Origin: Gonatopus flavifemur
Lineage: Eukaryota > Arthropoda > Insecta > Hymenoptera > Dryinidae
Direction: 5' to 3'
DNA: 64,000 nucleotides
NCBI GenBank assembly: GCA_018340375.1
Contig: JAFFJZ010000050.1
Location: forward strand, 496,001 to 560,000
Shown here: positions 1 to 12,032 of the stretch, in pieces
Layout: every line of letters starts with the position of its first letter
Numbering within the stretch: the first letter of the stretch is position 1
Program-made: the position numbers and the translations under genes
Notes under the pieces: model-generated
The model's input: the letters and a program-made list of their open reading frames with translations, nothing else
Databases searched by the model: none
What the model was told of the DNA's origin: nothing

Positions 1-960
1 AGATTCCGAATCGATCGGTCTATATTCCACGGAGACAAAGTTTTGAAATTTTTCCACCAATTCTTCAAAGAGTTTGATGAAATTTGCTAGTATACTTTTC
101 CAAAAACGTTCCTCCGAAGTGATTCAATTTTTCGTTTCATTAGATTTCGAATCGATCGGTCTTTATTCGATGGACACAAATTTTTGAAATTCTTTCATCA
201 ATTTGTCACAGTAATTGATGGAATTTACGAGTACACTTCTTCAAAAACGTTCCTTCGGAATGATATTCATTGTTTTTCTTTTCAGAAGATTCCGAATCGA
301 TCGGTCTATATTCCACGGAGACAAAGTTTTGAAATTTTTCCACCAATTCTTCAAAGAGTTTGATGAAATTTGCTAGTATACTTTTCCAAAAACGTTCCTC
401 CGAAGTGATTCAATTTTTCGTTTCATTAGATTTCGAATCGATCGGTCTTTATTCGATGGACACAAATTTTTGAAATTCTTTCATCAATTTGTCACAGTAA
501 TTGATGGAATTTACGAGTACACTTCTTCAAAAACGTTCCTTCGGAATGATATTCATTGTTTTTCTTTTCAGAAGATTCCGAATCGATCGGTCTATATTCC
601 ACGGAGACAAAGTTTTGAAATTTTTCCACCAATTCTTCAAAGAGTTTGATGAAATTTGCTAGTATACTTTTCCAAAAACGTTCCTCCGAAGTGATTCAAT
701 TTTTCGTTTCATTAGATTTCGAATCGATCGGTCTTTATTCGATAGACACAAATTTTTGAAATTCTTTCATCAATTTGTCACAGGAATTGATGGAATTTGC
801 AAGTGAACTCCTTCAGTAAACGTTCCTCTAAAGTGCTATTCATTCCTCATTTCAGAAGATTCTGCATCAATCGGTCTATATCTCATGGAAACGAATATTT
901 AGGAAATTTCCAATCGCCTGGAACCTGTACTTGGTCGAATTCGCAAGTGCATTCTGAAAC
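1..960. repeat. 286-bp higher-order tandem satellite
   Basis: Near-identical units start at 1, 287 and 573, so the period is 286 bp; a diverged fourth copy starts at 857 and fades by about 960. Each unit is itself a dimer of two related halves of about 141 and 145 bp, both opening with a match to AGATTYCGAATCGATCGG. The first two copies are almost identical, while the third drifts at its right end. No open frame persists across copies. The window begins inside the array, so its full length is unknown. Confidence 0.9.
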
Positions 961-2402
961 ATCAGGATTATTGATAACATGACGATGTAATGACATAAAA
1001 AATGATGATCGGATGTGAAATTCAATCCTTCACCAGAGAGATGACGAGGAAAAATGAAATGTCTCCACACAGAATCGAACTCGACCGTTCTTTCGCAAGA
1101 ACCATGCCTCTTGCTGCTAGGCTATGGGGTCTTGTAATATTTCGATCCACATATTACGTCTATGAAGTAATGCAGCGAAGGAAAGAGACTGATAGTGTGT
1201 GGGATGATAAAATATCAATTTGAATGCTCAAATCTAATTATTCAGTCCATTGAAAATTATTTGCACTCAATTATTTGTCTTATTATTTTGATGTTGATCA
1301 ACATCCGATAAGCGATGTTGATTTGATTATCCTCATTTGAATATCATAGTGATTTCCGAATAATTATTTCATCAGGGAAAATTATGGAATTCACCGCAGA
1401 ATATTTATCATAGATCCCCAAACTACCTCAGAATTTTTCCACCATCGATTGATTGACGATTCTAATGAAATTCATTGAAAACTTATCAAGATTTGAAATA
1501 ATGATTAAGAATGCGTAACTATTAGAAAATTTTTGTAGAATGTGTATAGGAGTTCTTGGAAGGTTCATAATCAGTCATAAGAATAACCAATAATCTTATG
1601 AAATTTATGAAAAATAAATAATAATTGAAAAATTATTTACTTATATTCGATTTCAATTCAATTAAATGATGCGATGCATCAAATCTATATTTCATCGTGA
1701 TAATTTAATAACCAGTATTGAACTGGCGCTTTGATTGAAAAACAAAATGTCGAAGGGCCCCGGCCGAGAATCAACCGGGGTGCCGAGTGAGTCAGTTCGA
1801 TACTGATTACAATAAAATGTCGTTTGGAGAAGAAAAAGCGGTGAAACTTTCCGGCGAGTCGACCGCGTGAGCTTCAAACTTTTTCCGATCTTGCACGGAG
1901 TTAGCCGATCGTAAAAGATATTGAGAAGACGAAGACCGACGGATAGTTGGTTCTCTCTCGATTGTCCGAGCCGACTCGAAGTGAACCGACCGCTTCCGAA
2001 TCACATGAATACGGGTTTCAATGTGTGCGTACACCCGGCTAGAATGGTGGGGACGAGAAATGGTCCGATGGAGAGGGTAAATCGACTCGGTCGATCAAAT
2101 GCTGGCATCACTGATGATGAATGAGAGTAGTTCGCCACTGAGACTGCAGATGGCCTACTCAGTCGAATACACAGCGCTCCCACCCTATCTGATTCTCTTT
2201 GATGGGGGTGACTCGCTTATATTGTGTATACGGCCGCGATTAGAAATAATTCCAGCTCATCGCTTGTCTTCTGTTATTCTTTGCGTCCTTTGTTTTCTTC
2301 ACATTTCACATACGTCTGTTATCAGGTTTTATGAAATTAGTTGATTCGATATTCTGCCTTTTTATTATATCAGACCCCCTTTTTCGATTCATTCGAGACA
2401 CA
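961..2402. other. No gene recognised; one GC-richer patch
   Basis: Apart from the tRNA-like stretch at 1061-1131, I see no supported feature here. About 1750-2200 is noticeably richer in G and C and CpG than its flanks and could be the remnant of a promoter or of an LTR, but no motif settles this. Short open frames overlap on both strands and none shows a recognisable domain. Confidence 0.4.
1061..1131 (-). other. tRNA-like sequence (tRNA pseudogene or SINE head)
   Basis: Read on the minus strand this 71-nt stretch folds roughly like a tRNA. A box A-like TAGCCTAGCAG is followed by a perfect 4-bp D stem (GCCT/AGGC), a 5-bp anticodon-type stem (GTTCT/AGAAC) with a 6-nt rather than 7-nt loop, and a box B-like AGTTCGATTCT. 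The acceptor arm pairs at about five of seven positions, but the T stem pairs poorly. I read it as a degenerate tRNA or the head of a SINE, not a working tRNA gene. Confidence 0.35.
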
Positions 2403-4730
2403 ATGAATAAAAGAAAATGAAGGTTTGAGTGCACAAACCATCCAGATAATTTTTGCTATATGTGTGGTAATTATGTTGTGAAGAGGAATCAACGTCAATT
2501 CACCAACTCTCGTCAAGAGCATTATTTTCAATATCCCCGAATAACACCTGATGATCTCGATGAAGGATGGACACCAAGTATCGTATGCCTTCCATGTCAT
2601 ATAAATCTTGTAGGATGGGCTTCCGGTTCAACAGAGTATGTATTGGGTGATCAGTAAATGTCAAATCCACACACAGTTCAAAATTTTGTGTTAATGACGG
2701 TCGACTCAAAATTTGTGTTCGAAATCAACACAAAAGAGTATCAAACTGTCAAGTTTCCAATGGCAACTTAACACACTTGTGTTGACTCCTCAAATGCTTT
2801 CCCTGTACAAGAAAAAACTCTCAATTGGCATGAATAGGATATTTGCATCGTGAATTCACAATTGAATAGATGAATCACGATATTTGGTTAGGTTCAGGAA
2901 ACTTCATGACCATAAACAGATGAAATCGTGAGAATTGTGATTTTACACTGGAAATGAATATGCCATTGATCATGATTGATCAAATGTTTTTCTAATACGC
3001 TTTCGATCAGAATTATCATTGGAAATGAATTTTTCTGATCAGTTTACCCGGATTTCTTTTACGAGGTTGTGTCAATATTTAACACAAATTTCGAATGGAT
3101 CATTTGGGACTTGTGCGTTTGTTAAAAATACACAAAATTTTCTCCCTTGTACCTCACGTGACTATCTCATACATTCAAATTTTCTTCTTTAATTAGACGG
3201 CACATGACATTCGGTGTACCAATGATGTGGAGGAAACCATTTTGTCACGTTACTGACTGCTATTTTTGTTTAAGCACCCACACGGAATTCGGAGAAAGAA
3301 TGCGATGGGCTCATGCAAATATACAATCTGTTACATTGACAATACCCCACTCAAACACACTTCCAGTTCTTAAGTGTCCCAATTCATGTAACCCCGAAAC
3401 ATGTGACGATTTACTAGCTGGTCTGGAAACAGATAATGATGGCGATTTCAATGCTATAGGAGAGCACCATCTTTTAACTCCGGCTGAATTGAATGATTGG
3501 GTGAGGAATTTGGAGCTTCCAAAAGGAGCAGCAGAATTACATGTATTTCGAATGAAACAGTACAACTCTTTAGCTGCGAATGTTAGAGTAACATACTACA
3601 GAGACCGTGATAGGGCTTACTCAAAGTATTATACTATGAGAAAGCAAATATGCTTTTGCGAAAATATTCCTGGTTTGTTCAAGGAACTTGAACAGCCTTA
3701 CGATGCAGAAGAGAGGCGGTTATTTGTTGACAGCAGGAAAACTAGTTTGAAAGTAGTCCTCTCACATAACAGGAACGAAAAACCGTCGATACCCATCGCA
3801 CATGCTGTCAACGCTAAAGAATCGTATGAAACAATGGTCAAATTGTTGGAATACGTGAAATATGGAGAACACGGTTGGAAAGTTTGTTCTGATTTCGAAG
3901 TAGTGGGCCTGTTATGTGGAATGCAGCAAGGATATACGAAATATTGCTGTTTCTTATGTCTCTGGGATAGTCGTGTTCGCGAACATCACTACAAGAAAAA
4001 ACAATGGCCAAAAAAAAGGAACCACACATTGGGTGAGAACAGCGTGGAATGTATGCCTTTCGTCAGAAAGGAGAACATTATTCTCCCACTATTGCACATC
4101 AAACTTGGACTTTTCAAAAACTTTGTCAAGGCATTGAACAGAGAAGGTCAAGCGTTCACTTATTTGAGAACCTTCTTCCCAAATCTTTCCCCAGCAAAAA
4201 TCGAAGAAGGGATCAAAATCAAAGGAGTCTTTGATGGTCCACAAATAAGGAAACGGCTGGCAGATGAAAAATTCCACACGTATTTATCCTCTGTCGAAAA
4301 TGCAGCCTGGGATTCGTTCAAGTCAGTTGTTTCTGGTTTCCTTGGGAATAATAAAGACCCTGAGTGCAATGTTATCGTTGCGAATTTGCTTAGAAATTAT
4401 GTAAAAATGGGTATATAATACTATCCTATGCATCCTATCCCATTTTTTTCATCCATGTGTATTATATCCTTTCAATTGTCCCAACAGGAGTGAATATGTC
4501 TCTCAAGATGCATTTCCTACATTCCCACTTGGATTTCTTCCCGGAGAATTTGGGCGATGTGAGTGACGAACGTGGTGAGAGATCCCATCAACAACTGAAG
4601 TCCATGGAGCAACGCTACCAGGGATTTTAGGATGGGAGAATGACGGGGGATTATATTTGAGAAGAGAAACGGATGCTATCAAAAACAAACGACAATCAAG
4701 AAGCTAAAATTACTTTTGATGCTCATAATA
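2403..4730 (+). pseudogene. Multicopy zinc-binding insect gene family, spliced but broken copy
   Basis: I recognise the conserved layout of an uncharacterised family present in many copies in insects and other animals, but I know no function for it. Three exons fit: about 2403-2635, 3197-4410 and 4488 to about 4730, joined across GT-AG introns at 2636-3196 and 4411-4487 with the frame preserved. Exon 1 carries a Cys-x2-Cys (CYMCG) and a further Cys-x2-Cys, and exon 2 begins with a paired-Cys motif (DCYFC), together a likely zinc-binding N-terminus. A long conserved middle follows, including YTKYCCFLCLWDSR and LHIKLGLFKNFVK. Exon 3 has the HFLHSHLDFFPENLG block. Damage: TGA at 2418-2420 just after the upstream ATG, TAG at 4628-4630 and TGA at 4658-4660, the last two where tryptophan is expected. 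The exon 2 frame alone is open for 404 codons. Probably transposon-derived. Confidence 0.7.
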
Positions 4731-6171
4731 TATTACATATTGAAATTAAACCGATTCAAATTATTCAAACTTGAGTATGAGCTATGAATAAATTCAAACT
4801 CTCAGAATGAAGAGAACGTTGTATTTTGGCACTCGTACATAAATGATCGTAACTTCTGTAATTTTTCATAGATTTCCTTTTACAAATACATCATTCTCTC
4901 CGTAGAAGAGCGCACTTTACGTGAAAAATTTGACACGGAGTATATTCCCACGTTTCCTATTTGTCCTTGGCAAAAATGTAACTTTTTACCTTCATTTTTG
5001 TCGGAATACAGTATTTTTCCCAAATATTTCGATTCATTGCACTTGAACTACTTGAGTAATCAACAATAGTGACAATGATATTTGTTGGCAGTTCGATTAT
5101 GTCTATTTTGACACCTGCCACGATTAGATTGATCGCTTCTGACTTGAGATTTATCTTTAATAGTGAAACTTCGATAGAAAAAAATTTTCTTCAACCTCAC
5201 AAATTCATATCCTGAAAACTTATCCATAAGAAAAGTTTTGACTGTGATTTTTGAGTTCAGGGAGCTAAAATGCATCAGAAAAAAATAGTGACGTCAAATG
5301 TACAAAATGGCTGTGAACTAGTGTTTTCAGCGAATTTTGAGGATTTTTTAGTTCTTCTCCACCATATTGGATCCACCATTTCGATTTATGATATTATGAT
5401 GGTGAATTCGTAATCAGTGACCCCAAAAACCTTCGGATGAGATTTTTTGGATCGATTTGACGGGTCCCAAAATGTGCACTGCTGATATATTCCGAGTTTC
5501 CGTAGCTCCATGCATATTCCATGACATTTAATATATTTTAGAAAAGTTAGAACAGTTGCATGCATGAACAAAGAATTCTCACGTCAATTGAGAACATTCC
5601 GTTCCCTGCTGATGAAGTTAAAAAGTGATATCCATGATTTTTCAACGGCATTTTTCAACATGGTTTTTCATGTTTTCAATCCAAAACACGCTTTTTGCTT
5701 CGATACGTGATCAAAATGCAAATTCGACTGGGTCAATCGAAAGACCATACTTGAAAATAGTGGGAAAAGATTGCGGTCAATTATTCAAACATCATTTTGA
5801 TATCACCTGCCACGTTGAGGATAAAGGTTCGATGTCTGGGCTCTTACGTCTCAATGGGTTTGAAATATGAGTAATAAGCGAATCAAATCACCTGTGAATA
5901 CTGATCTTATAACAGAATGTTATAATACAGTGGAGTATGATCATTGTCTTCATTTCCTTTTATCTTCCAACATCTTGAAGCTTGTATTCGAAATTTAGAC
6001 CATAGCTTCAAAATCAACAATTAAGACAACTTGTGCAGAAACCAATGTGCAAAAGAAATATTTTGATCTCATAATGTTGGAGAATATAAGGTCGATGTAT
6101 CCCCTTTCCAGCTAAACATGTATATGATTGCTACAACTTGTATGCTCATGATTCAGTAGTTACAAGTGCAA
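4731..6171. other. Intergenic, no gene recognised
   Basis: No coding feature is supported. About 5340-5480 resembles the dispersed repeat seen at 49.6-50.4 kb (the phrase CCATATTGGATCC occurs in both), so at least part is old repeat. The remaining sequence is AT-rich with only short frames. Confidence 0.4.
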
Positions 6172-6437
6172 CCTGTATGAAGTTAGCTCCCGAAGTGGAG
6201 GCAAAAATTCTTTTCCATGGCATCCGAAAGAACATCGTAAGTACCTGATTGTACCACAAAAAATTTCGTTTGTATCTCGAAAATAAAAAAGTTACAGAAA
6301 TTTGAAGAAGTGGGTTGCCCCCGACTTTCACCGATTATGATGGATGATAGCTCATTTGGAAGGTCTCGGGACGTAACTGATTGTACCACAGAGGATTTCC
6401 CGGGAAAGTCAAGGAGGGGGGGGGGGGGAGTTACTCG
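6172..6437. repeat. End module of the 163-bp repeat block, left copy
   Basis: This stretch is the reverse complement, with moderate divergence, of 36,237-36,533. Both begin at the outer side with a CCTGTATGAAGTT-like sequence, run through a segment containing GATTGTACCACA-type motifs and end in a 14-base homopolymer (G here, C on the right) next to the 163-bp array. It may be the true end of a transposable element that carries the 163-bp repeats internally. Confidence 0.65.
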
Positions 6438-7190
6438 GTTGGGAAGTTATGACCCTTAGAATTCAGAATAATAAGAATTTTCGAACTTTGAAAAATCACA
6501 CAGAATTGCCCCTGACTGAGGCAACTTTTTTATGCATAAATTATTATTCAAGGACCTTTCAAGAATATTCCCTGCAAATTTCATCGTTTCTACTCCTTCA
6601 GTTGGGAAGTTATGGGCCTTAGGATAGAGAGTAATAAGTATTTTCGGAATTCGAAAAATTATACAGAATTGCCCCTGACTGGAGCAACTTTTGTATGCAT
6701 AAATTATTGTTCAAGGACCCCCCCAAGTATATCCTTCGCAAGTTTCATCGTTTGTACCTCCTCAGTTGGGAAGTTATGAGCCTTATAATGGAGAATAGTA
6801 AGTGTTTTTGAAGTTTGAAAAATCATACAGAATTGCCTCTGACCGGGGCAAATTTACTATGGACAAATTATTGTTGGAGGACTTCCCAAGGATATGACCT
6901 GCAAGTTTCATCGTTCACACCTCCTCGGTTGAGAAGTTATGAGCCTAAGAATATAGAAAAATAAGAATTTTCGAACTTTGAAAAATCATACAGAATTGCC
7001 CCTGTCTGGGGCAACTTTTGTATGCATAAATTATTGTCCAAGGACCCCCGAAGTATATTCTTCGCGAGTTTCATCGTTTGTACCTCCTTAGTTCGCAAAT
7101 TATGAGCCTTAGAATATGAAAAACTCAGAATTTTCGAACTTTGAAAAATCATAGAGAATTGCCCCTGACTTGGGCAACTTTTTCACGCAC
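6438..7190 (-). repeat. 163-bp tandem repeat array, left (minus-oriented)
   Basis: About four and a half copies of a 163-bp unit, in opposite orientation to the array at 31.3-36.2 kb. A recurring landmark is TTGCCCCTGACTGGGGCAA, a short palindrome. The period is not a multiple of three, so the roughly 70-residue frames that recur in each unit are not credible as protein. Copies differ by perhaps 10-20 percent by eye. Confidence 0.85.
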
Positions 7191-7195
7191 TCTCT

Positions 7196-7972
7196 TCAGA
7201 ACTTTAATATATCGCTCTTTGAAACTTCCATATATCGCTCTAGCGCTTTCCGATCTTGTTCCCCGGTAAGTGGTGAATCGACCCCAACATTGCCCGGATT
7301 TAGGTAATAATCTTCAGAATTAAGAATATTCACTCGTAGGTTGAGGAATGTGGAGTTGGCAGATGCCCGTATCGTTCCTTATTAACGGATAGAAGAAGTC
7401 CAATATCGCGGGCAATCGCGAATAACTTTCATTCAAAAAAGTATAATCCGACGTTTCGACCGAGTTTCGGCCATTTTCAAGGATAATACAAAATCATAAT
7501 GGCGAAGGATTTGTCTGTTCTATCGTCGTTGAAAAACCTCGTTGACAAGAGGACAGAGGGAGAATAAGAATAAGGTCCACATTCCTGAACCTACGAGTGA
7601 ATATTCTTATTCTACCTCTGTCCTCTTGTCAACGAGGTTTTTTAACGACGATGGAACAGACAAATCCTTCGCCATTATGATTTTGTATTATCCTTGGAAA
7701 TGGCCGAAACTCGGTCGAAACGTCGGATTATACTTTTTTAAATAAAACTTATTCGCCATTGCCCGCGATATTGGACTTCTTCTATCCGTTCATCTTTACA
7801 ATTGTATGGCGTCTTTCGTGTCTCCCGGGGTGGACCTATCGGGTATTGTAGATTGATGAAATGAATCAAAAGTGTGTGTGTGATCTCATGTGTTATTTCT
7901 TCGTCTCTCGGAGACGAGATTTTGAGAACCTACGCCGCCTTTGCGGTCTGTAGCTGCCGCCGGGGTTATAGC

Positions 7973-8007
<35 letters not shown>

Positions 8008-8199
8008 AGTGGTTGCCACCACGTTATTTCAATTTTGTCGCCAAAAAGGTGAGCCCAAGGAAAGGTGATACGTCGGTGTCGTAAAATTCGAGCTGGACTC
8101 CACCAGCCCACTTGTGAGCTAGTGGTTTTCTTCCCGTCATTGAGGGGCCATTGGGGCCTCTCTTCCTTCCCTTCTCGACTTTGAGTTCACGACGTAACA
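7196..8199 (+). mobile_element. Truncated LTR (family A), plus strand
   Basis: The sequence matches, in reverse complement, the lower half of the complete 988-bp LTR at 23,334-24,321. It ends in GTAACA at 8199 and is followed six bases later by a primer-binding site, so this is the 3' part of a 5' LTR. Its own 5' half is missing and the 163-bp array abuts it. A GA microsatellite lies at about 7977-8002, and an inverted-repeat element is inserted at about 7310-7795. Confidence 0.7.
7321..7790. mobile_element. Interleaved inverted-repeat (foldback) element
   Basis: Two inverted pairs are interleaved. A (7321-7355) pairs with A' (about 7575-7612), and B (7385 to about 7562) pairs with B' (about 7612-7790). 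The order is therefore A-B-A'-B', not a simple hairpin. B/B' have arms of about 178 bp and contain CGACGTTTCGACCGAGTTTC. The other copy of this LTR, at 23.7 kb, lacks the insertion and so gives the empty site. No coding capacity is seen. Confidence 0.75.
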
Positions 8200-8205
8200 T
8201 CTTTT

Positions 8206-8223
8206 TGGCGCCCAACGTGGGGC
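8206..8223 (+). promoter_or_regulatory. Primer-binding site of family A LTR element (left)
   Basis: TGGCGCCCAACGTGGGG begins seven bases after the LTR end, where LTR elements place the tRNA primer site. TGGCGCC-type sequences are usual there. Close relatives lie at 23,311-23,327 and 30,364-30,380, both on the minus strand. Confidence 0.65.
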
Positions 8224-9790
8224 CCTCACCTCACGTTGTGGGCTCACCTTTTTCTTTCCTTTTATTTGCTATCGAATTTCTAATTATCGCTCACCGCTCT
8301 CGTGATTAAATCATATTGTTTCGCATCAACGCTTTCTCTGTTTCTCTCTTTCTCTCGTGTTCACACCTAACGTGAACACGAGGTAACGAATGTCACTTGC
8401 CGTGTGCACACGCTTTCGTAAATGATAAGACTTGCACTCTTTTATGTATGCTTCTCATATCTTCTAAACTCGAAGACAAATTCAATCAAGATATCGTTCG
8501 TCTCTTCGACTTTGGAGTACTTTTGAATCTCACATTCTGTGCAATCTCATTCACGAATATCGAAGACCTTGTATCGTTGAGTATTCTGCATACTTCGATC
8601 TACGTGAAGGAGAAAATAACTCATGCATATTGCTTCGAATTCCGTGGGGATAAACCACGATGTTCTAACTACAATATCATGTATAGTTCTGATTTTCAAT
8701 ATTCTTTCTTGTATATACGTGATTTGACGCAACCATCTCTCAACAGATTTTTGTTGATGTGCATGTGGGATTATATATGAGTATAGATTCAACCTATTTT
8801 GCTTCATGAACTATTCCTCCGTTTTTTCTCGTATGTCTATCTCTGTCGAACTCTATTTCAGCTTGGAAGAATATTCAATGTGTTTTTCTCGATTTTGAGT
8901 GAAAAATTTGAGAATCTGGTGTTATCGCTCGCCACGTGGTGAAAACGTGATCATCGATAACGGACATCTATAGAGAGTGGGAGACAGACCATTTCCGTTC
9001 CGCCATTACCGTTCGTACAAGAGACGAACGGGGTTCATATATTGGAGGGAAAATCTCATACCGCTGTGACGTCACCAAACGTGGCGTCTGTTCCTTCCGC
9101 ACGAGGCCACCAAGCTCAACATAGGAACACAGCCTTCTCTGCGCCTATGTTTCCCATCTTCATTCTCACCTATCTCTCTCTGTATCGCACCAGTACGCTT
9201 GTCGCTTACCTATCAACTATCTCTCTCCCACACCTTTGGGGAAGAACATACGCACAAATATCTCTATGCTTTCTCGCTCTGGCTCGCTGGTTTTTATTTA
9301 TAACGCTTCATAATCTGGTTTCATTTTCCATGCTGTTGCACAACAACTGAATGGATATATATATATATATATATGGGGCATTCTTTGTGAGAGGGACCCC
9401 CCCCCCTCTGTCCAAAATTGTGGATAACCTAGAGTTGGGATGTCTACTTTCGACAGAACCGTGGCCTTCTTGAGAATTCATCACGGTTGGATCAGCATGG
9501 CAGAAAAAATCCACACGTGTCGTGCATGGGAAACACAGAACCCGATACGAAAGACTGGTGAGCCCACCAAATGACTCATAAAATCGTTTGTAGAAGGTTT
9601 TTGGGCTACTTGACACGAATCTTGGGTCAAATTTGGGAAATTCCAGAATGGCGGATCGAATATGGCGGTCGAGAAATCGAAAACCTCTTTGATTGCGATG
9701 AAATCTGGTACTTGGGGGTTTTCAGAGTTGCGGATTACGAATTTGAAGTCAATTTTCTGGAATTCAGAATGCCGGATCCGAAGAATTGAT
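8224..9790 (+). repeat. Leader/internal sequence of family A, left arm of the long inverted repeat
   Basis: This is the reverse complement of 19,283-23,150 once the inserts in that copy are removed. Paired landmarks include the GTGACGTCACC motif near 9065 and near 20,090. A 127-codon frame at 8397-8780 has a counterpart at 22,621-22,983, but the two differ mainly at amino-acid-changing positions, so I do not call it coding. A TA microsatellite lies at about 9357-9374. No gag is recognisable. Confidence 0.7.
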
Positions 9791-9796
9791 GCAATA

Positions 9797-10000
9797 TGTT
9801 CTGAGGAGGATCAGGAAAATGTTATCCTACACAATTCACATTGGCATCAACATTCCCGTGAATCCGCAGGACCACTCTTCCTTACCCTACCCATCGGGAG
9901 AACTGTGTATGAAAAAATACTCCAATGCTCCACACTTACAGGAAGTTACATCAATTAACCAGAAATGAGATTTTACGTAGTACCATATCTCTCATCCATT
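9797..10000. repeat. Fragments of the 17-19 kb transposase-like element
   Basis: 9797-9862 is the reverse complement of about 16,890-16,955. 9890-10,000 is a direct, diverged copy of about 19,030-19,160, the 3' end of the gene at 17.2-19.1 kb. The Gypsy element at 10,001-16,848 is inserted just after the second fragment, and the flank resumes after its target duplication. Confidence 0.6.
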
Positions 10001-10201
10001 TGTAGTATTATTTCCATGTTTTTTGGTTTGAAACAACCGCGCCTCGAGATCGCTCTAAAGGAAGAAGGGGGTGTGTGTTGCTAGGAGGAGGGAGATCAAT
10101 CGTTTGTGAAGAGATAGCAGTTTTCAAAAATAAAATAACCTTTTTTTTCCAAATTATCTGAAGCGTATTCCTTTATAGATGAAAATAAGGTTACGCCTAC
10201 G
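10001..10201 (+). repeat. 5' LTR of the Gypsy element
   Basis: It starts TGTAGTATTATTTCC and ends GCCTACG; the 3' partner ends CCTACA, giving TG...CA there. At 201 bp it is short for the group. It contains a purine-rich AAGAAGGGGG stretch and an A-rich AAAATAAAATAACC segment. Confidence 0.88.
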
Positions 10202-10222
10202 GAATCAGAAGTGGGATTCAAA
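10202..10222 (+). promoter_or_regulatory. Probable primer-binding site, leucine-tRNA type
   Basis: Directly after the 5' LTR the sequence GGAATCAGAAGTGGGATTC resembles the complement of a tRNA 3' end and T arm. The run TCAGAAGTGGGATTC fits a leucine-type tRNA best. Assignment to a tRNA is from memory of tRNA ends and has not been aligned. Confidence 0.5.
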
Positions 10223-10961
10223 CCCGTCAAGTTAATATTTTCGTGAGTTTGTGAAAAGTGCGAGTTTCGATATCGGTATGTTGATGATAACCTCATCGCG
10301 TCGAAAACAGATTCGGCGCGTACGAAAGTTCGAGATCGATAAACCAATTTTCCATTTGGGTGAAAGATCTCCTTACAACGATTGATTATACGGAACCACA
10401 CGCGATTCAAAATATTTGGACATACCAATGCGTATATGTGTGCCGTGTATACAAAAAATCAAACGGGATTCAAAAGATTTTGTGTATTGATTGTGTACGT
10501 GATTTGAAACATCTTTGTATTTCAACTCATATGTGGTTGTGCGCCGTGGACAAAACAAAAATCAGACGCGATTCAAAACGTTCCGTGTATCTCAACTGAT
10601 ACTGGTGTGTACTGTGTACGTAGCGGAATTATAAGTCAAACTACGGTAAGAGAACTCTAGTTGCTAGGCGCCGAATATTTAGAGGAATCATACGCGATCC
10701 AATCAATCTGTGTAGTACCTCAATTAATACGTTATTATGTATCGTCTCCCAACGGAATCATACGTGATTCAGTTATTTTGTGTTTCCTAGTGATACACAG
10801 TCAGGTGCACTGTGTTGAATACAATCATACGTAATTCAAATTTCGGTACATGCAACAGCAATACGTGGCTTGAACATTTCATATATTTCACTTAATGGAT
10901 GAGCATATATTTCATACCGAAAGAATCGATACTCCAGAAATCTGAGGTTATTTTCTTCCAA

Positions 10962-12032
10962 ATGTCGTATCCTTCTAACGAATATACGGTGGCGCAACTG
11001 AAGGAAGCGTTGCGGGAAAGAGAACTCTCGACGAGCGGCTCAAAAGTAGAGTTGATATCTCGACTAGAAGTTTACGACCCAGAAATATGGATTACATTAC
11101 ATGCAAATTCCAAGGACAACACCAACACAGGAACCGGGCCAATTCATGATGAAGCACGAGGCACTTCCTGCGCATTTGAAGATCTCCAGCGTGAAATAGA
11201 ACTGCTCCGAAGAGAACGAGATTTACTACAACGTGAACTTGCAGTCACTACTCGAGAACGAGATTCACTTAGGGACGAAAATATAGGTGCAAGAAGGCGC
11301 GATGTTGGCGGAGCAATGAATAATGTAAATATCAGGGCTATTGGTAAACTTTTGAGTGAATTTGATGGAAGCGATGGAACTTTTGCTAGATGGCAGCAAC
11401 AGCTTGAGTTAATTCGAGCAACTCATCGTCTGGACGATAACGTCATGAAAATTCTTATTGGGACAAAGATGAAGGACCGTGCATTGAAATGGTTCCATTC
11501 TAAAGGAGAACATTTAGTCATGCCGTATGCAGAGCTGACGGCTCACATGGAATCTATGTTTGATCACCGCCCGACGAGGTTGCAGTTGGAAGAGGAATTC
11601 GAAAGACGGACATGGCAATGGAAAGAATCATTTAGTGATTACTGTCATGATGAAATGATATTGGCCAGTCGCGTACCAGTTCCCCAAGAAGAAATGGTAG
11701 AATATATCATTGAAGGGATACCTGATGAACAACCACAACGGCAAGCTATGATCATGGGATTCAAGGATGAAACGGAACTGTTGACAGCTTTGAGAAATAT
11801 ATCGTTACTGCAGTATGGGTCGATACAGAAGTCAAAGGCTAACGAGAGGATCTCTACATCTTCAAGCCAATCAACAAGGAATTTGTCGGTCCAGCAGCGT
11901 GGTCCTGTGAAGTGTTTCAATTGTAATGCCTTCGAACATTTATCAGCCTAGTGTCCGAAACCGAAAAGGGAGAAGAATACGTGTTTTGAATGCGGTAGTA
12001 AAGATCATCAAGTAAGGCAGTGTCCGAAGGAG
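10962..12032 (+). pseudogene. gag: Gag of the Gypsy element (SAP, coiled coil, capsid-like, zinc knuckles)
   Basis: The start at 10,962 (MSYPSNEYTVAQLKEALRER) opens a SAP-like helix-turn-helix segment. It is followed by a charged coiled coil rich in Glu and Arg (about residues 70-110) and a retrotransposon-Gag-like helical region around the FDGSDGTFARWQQQLELI block. The C-terminus has a CCHC knuckle (CFNC...H) that is cut by TAG at 11,949-11,951. A second knuckle, CFECGSKDHQVRQC, follows in the same frame and runs into the protease region. The stop sits inside the first zinc knuckle, so I treat the gene as inactive unless it is read through. An upstream ATG at 10,899 in the same frame would add 21 residues and looks less likely. 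Confidence 0.8.

Noticed and set aside
1692..2344. Possible coding exon in the GC-richer patch
   Set aside because: Frames overlap on both strands, none is long and none carries a recognisable motif.
6438..7190. CRISPR-like regularly spaced repeats
   Set aside because: The 163-bp repeats are contiguous with no unique spacers, and the sequence is eukaryotic.
8397..8780. 127-codon frame with a matching 120-codon frame in the other inverted-repeat arm
   Set aside because: The two differ mostly at amino-acid-changing positions and lie in an LTR-element leader; conservation is explained by the recent DNA duplication.
9042..9350. 102-codon frame with hydrophobic, Ser-rich stretches and a partner in the other arm (19,813-20,123)
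   Set aside because: The partner appears in two different frames because of small indels, which argues against selection on a protein.
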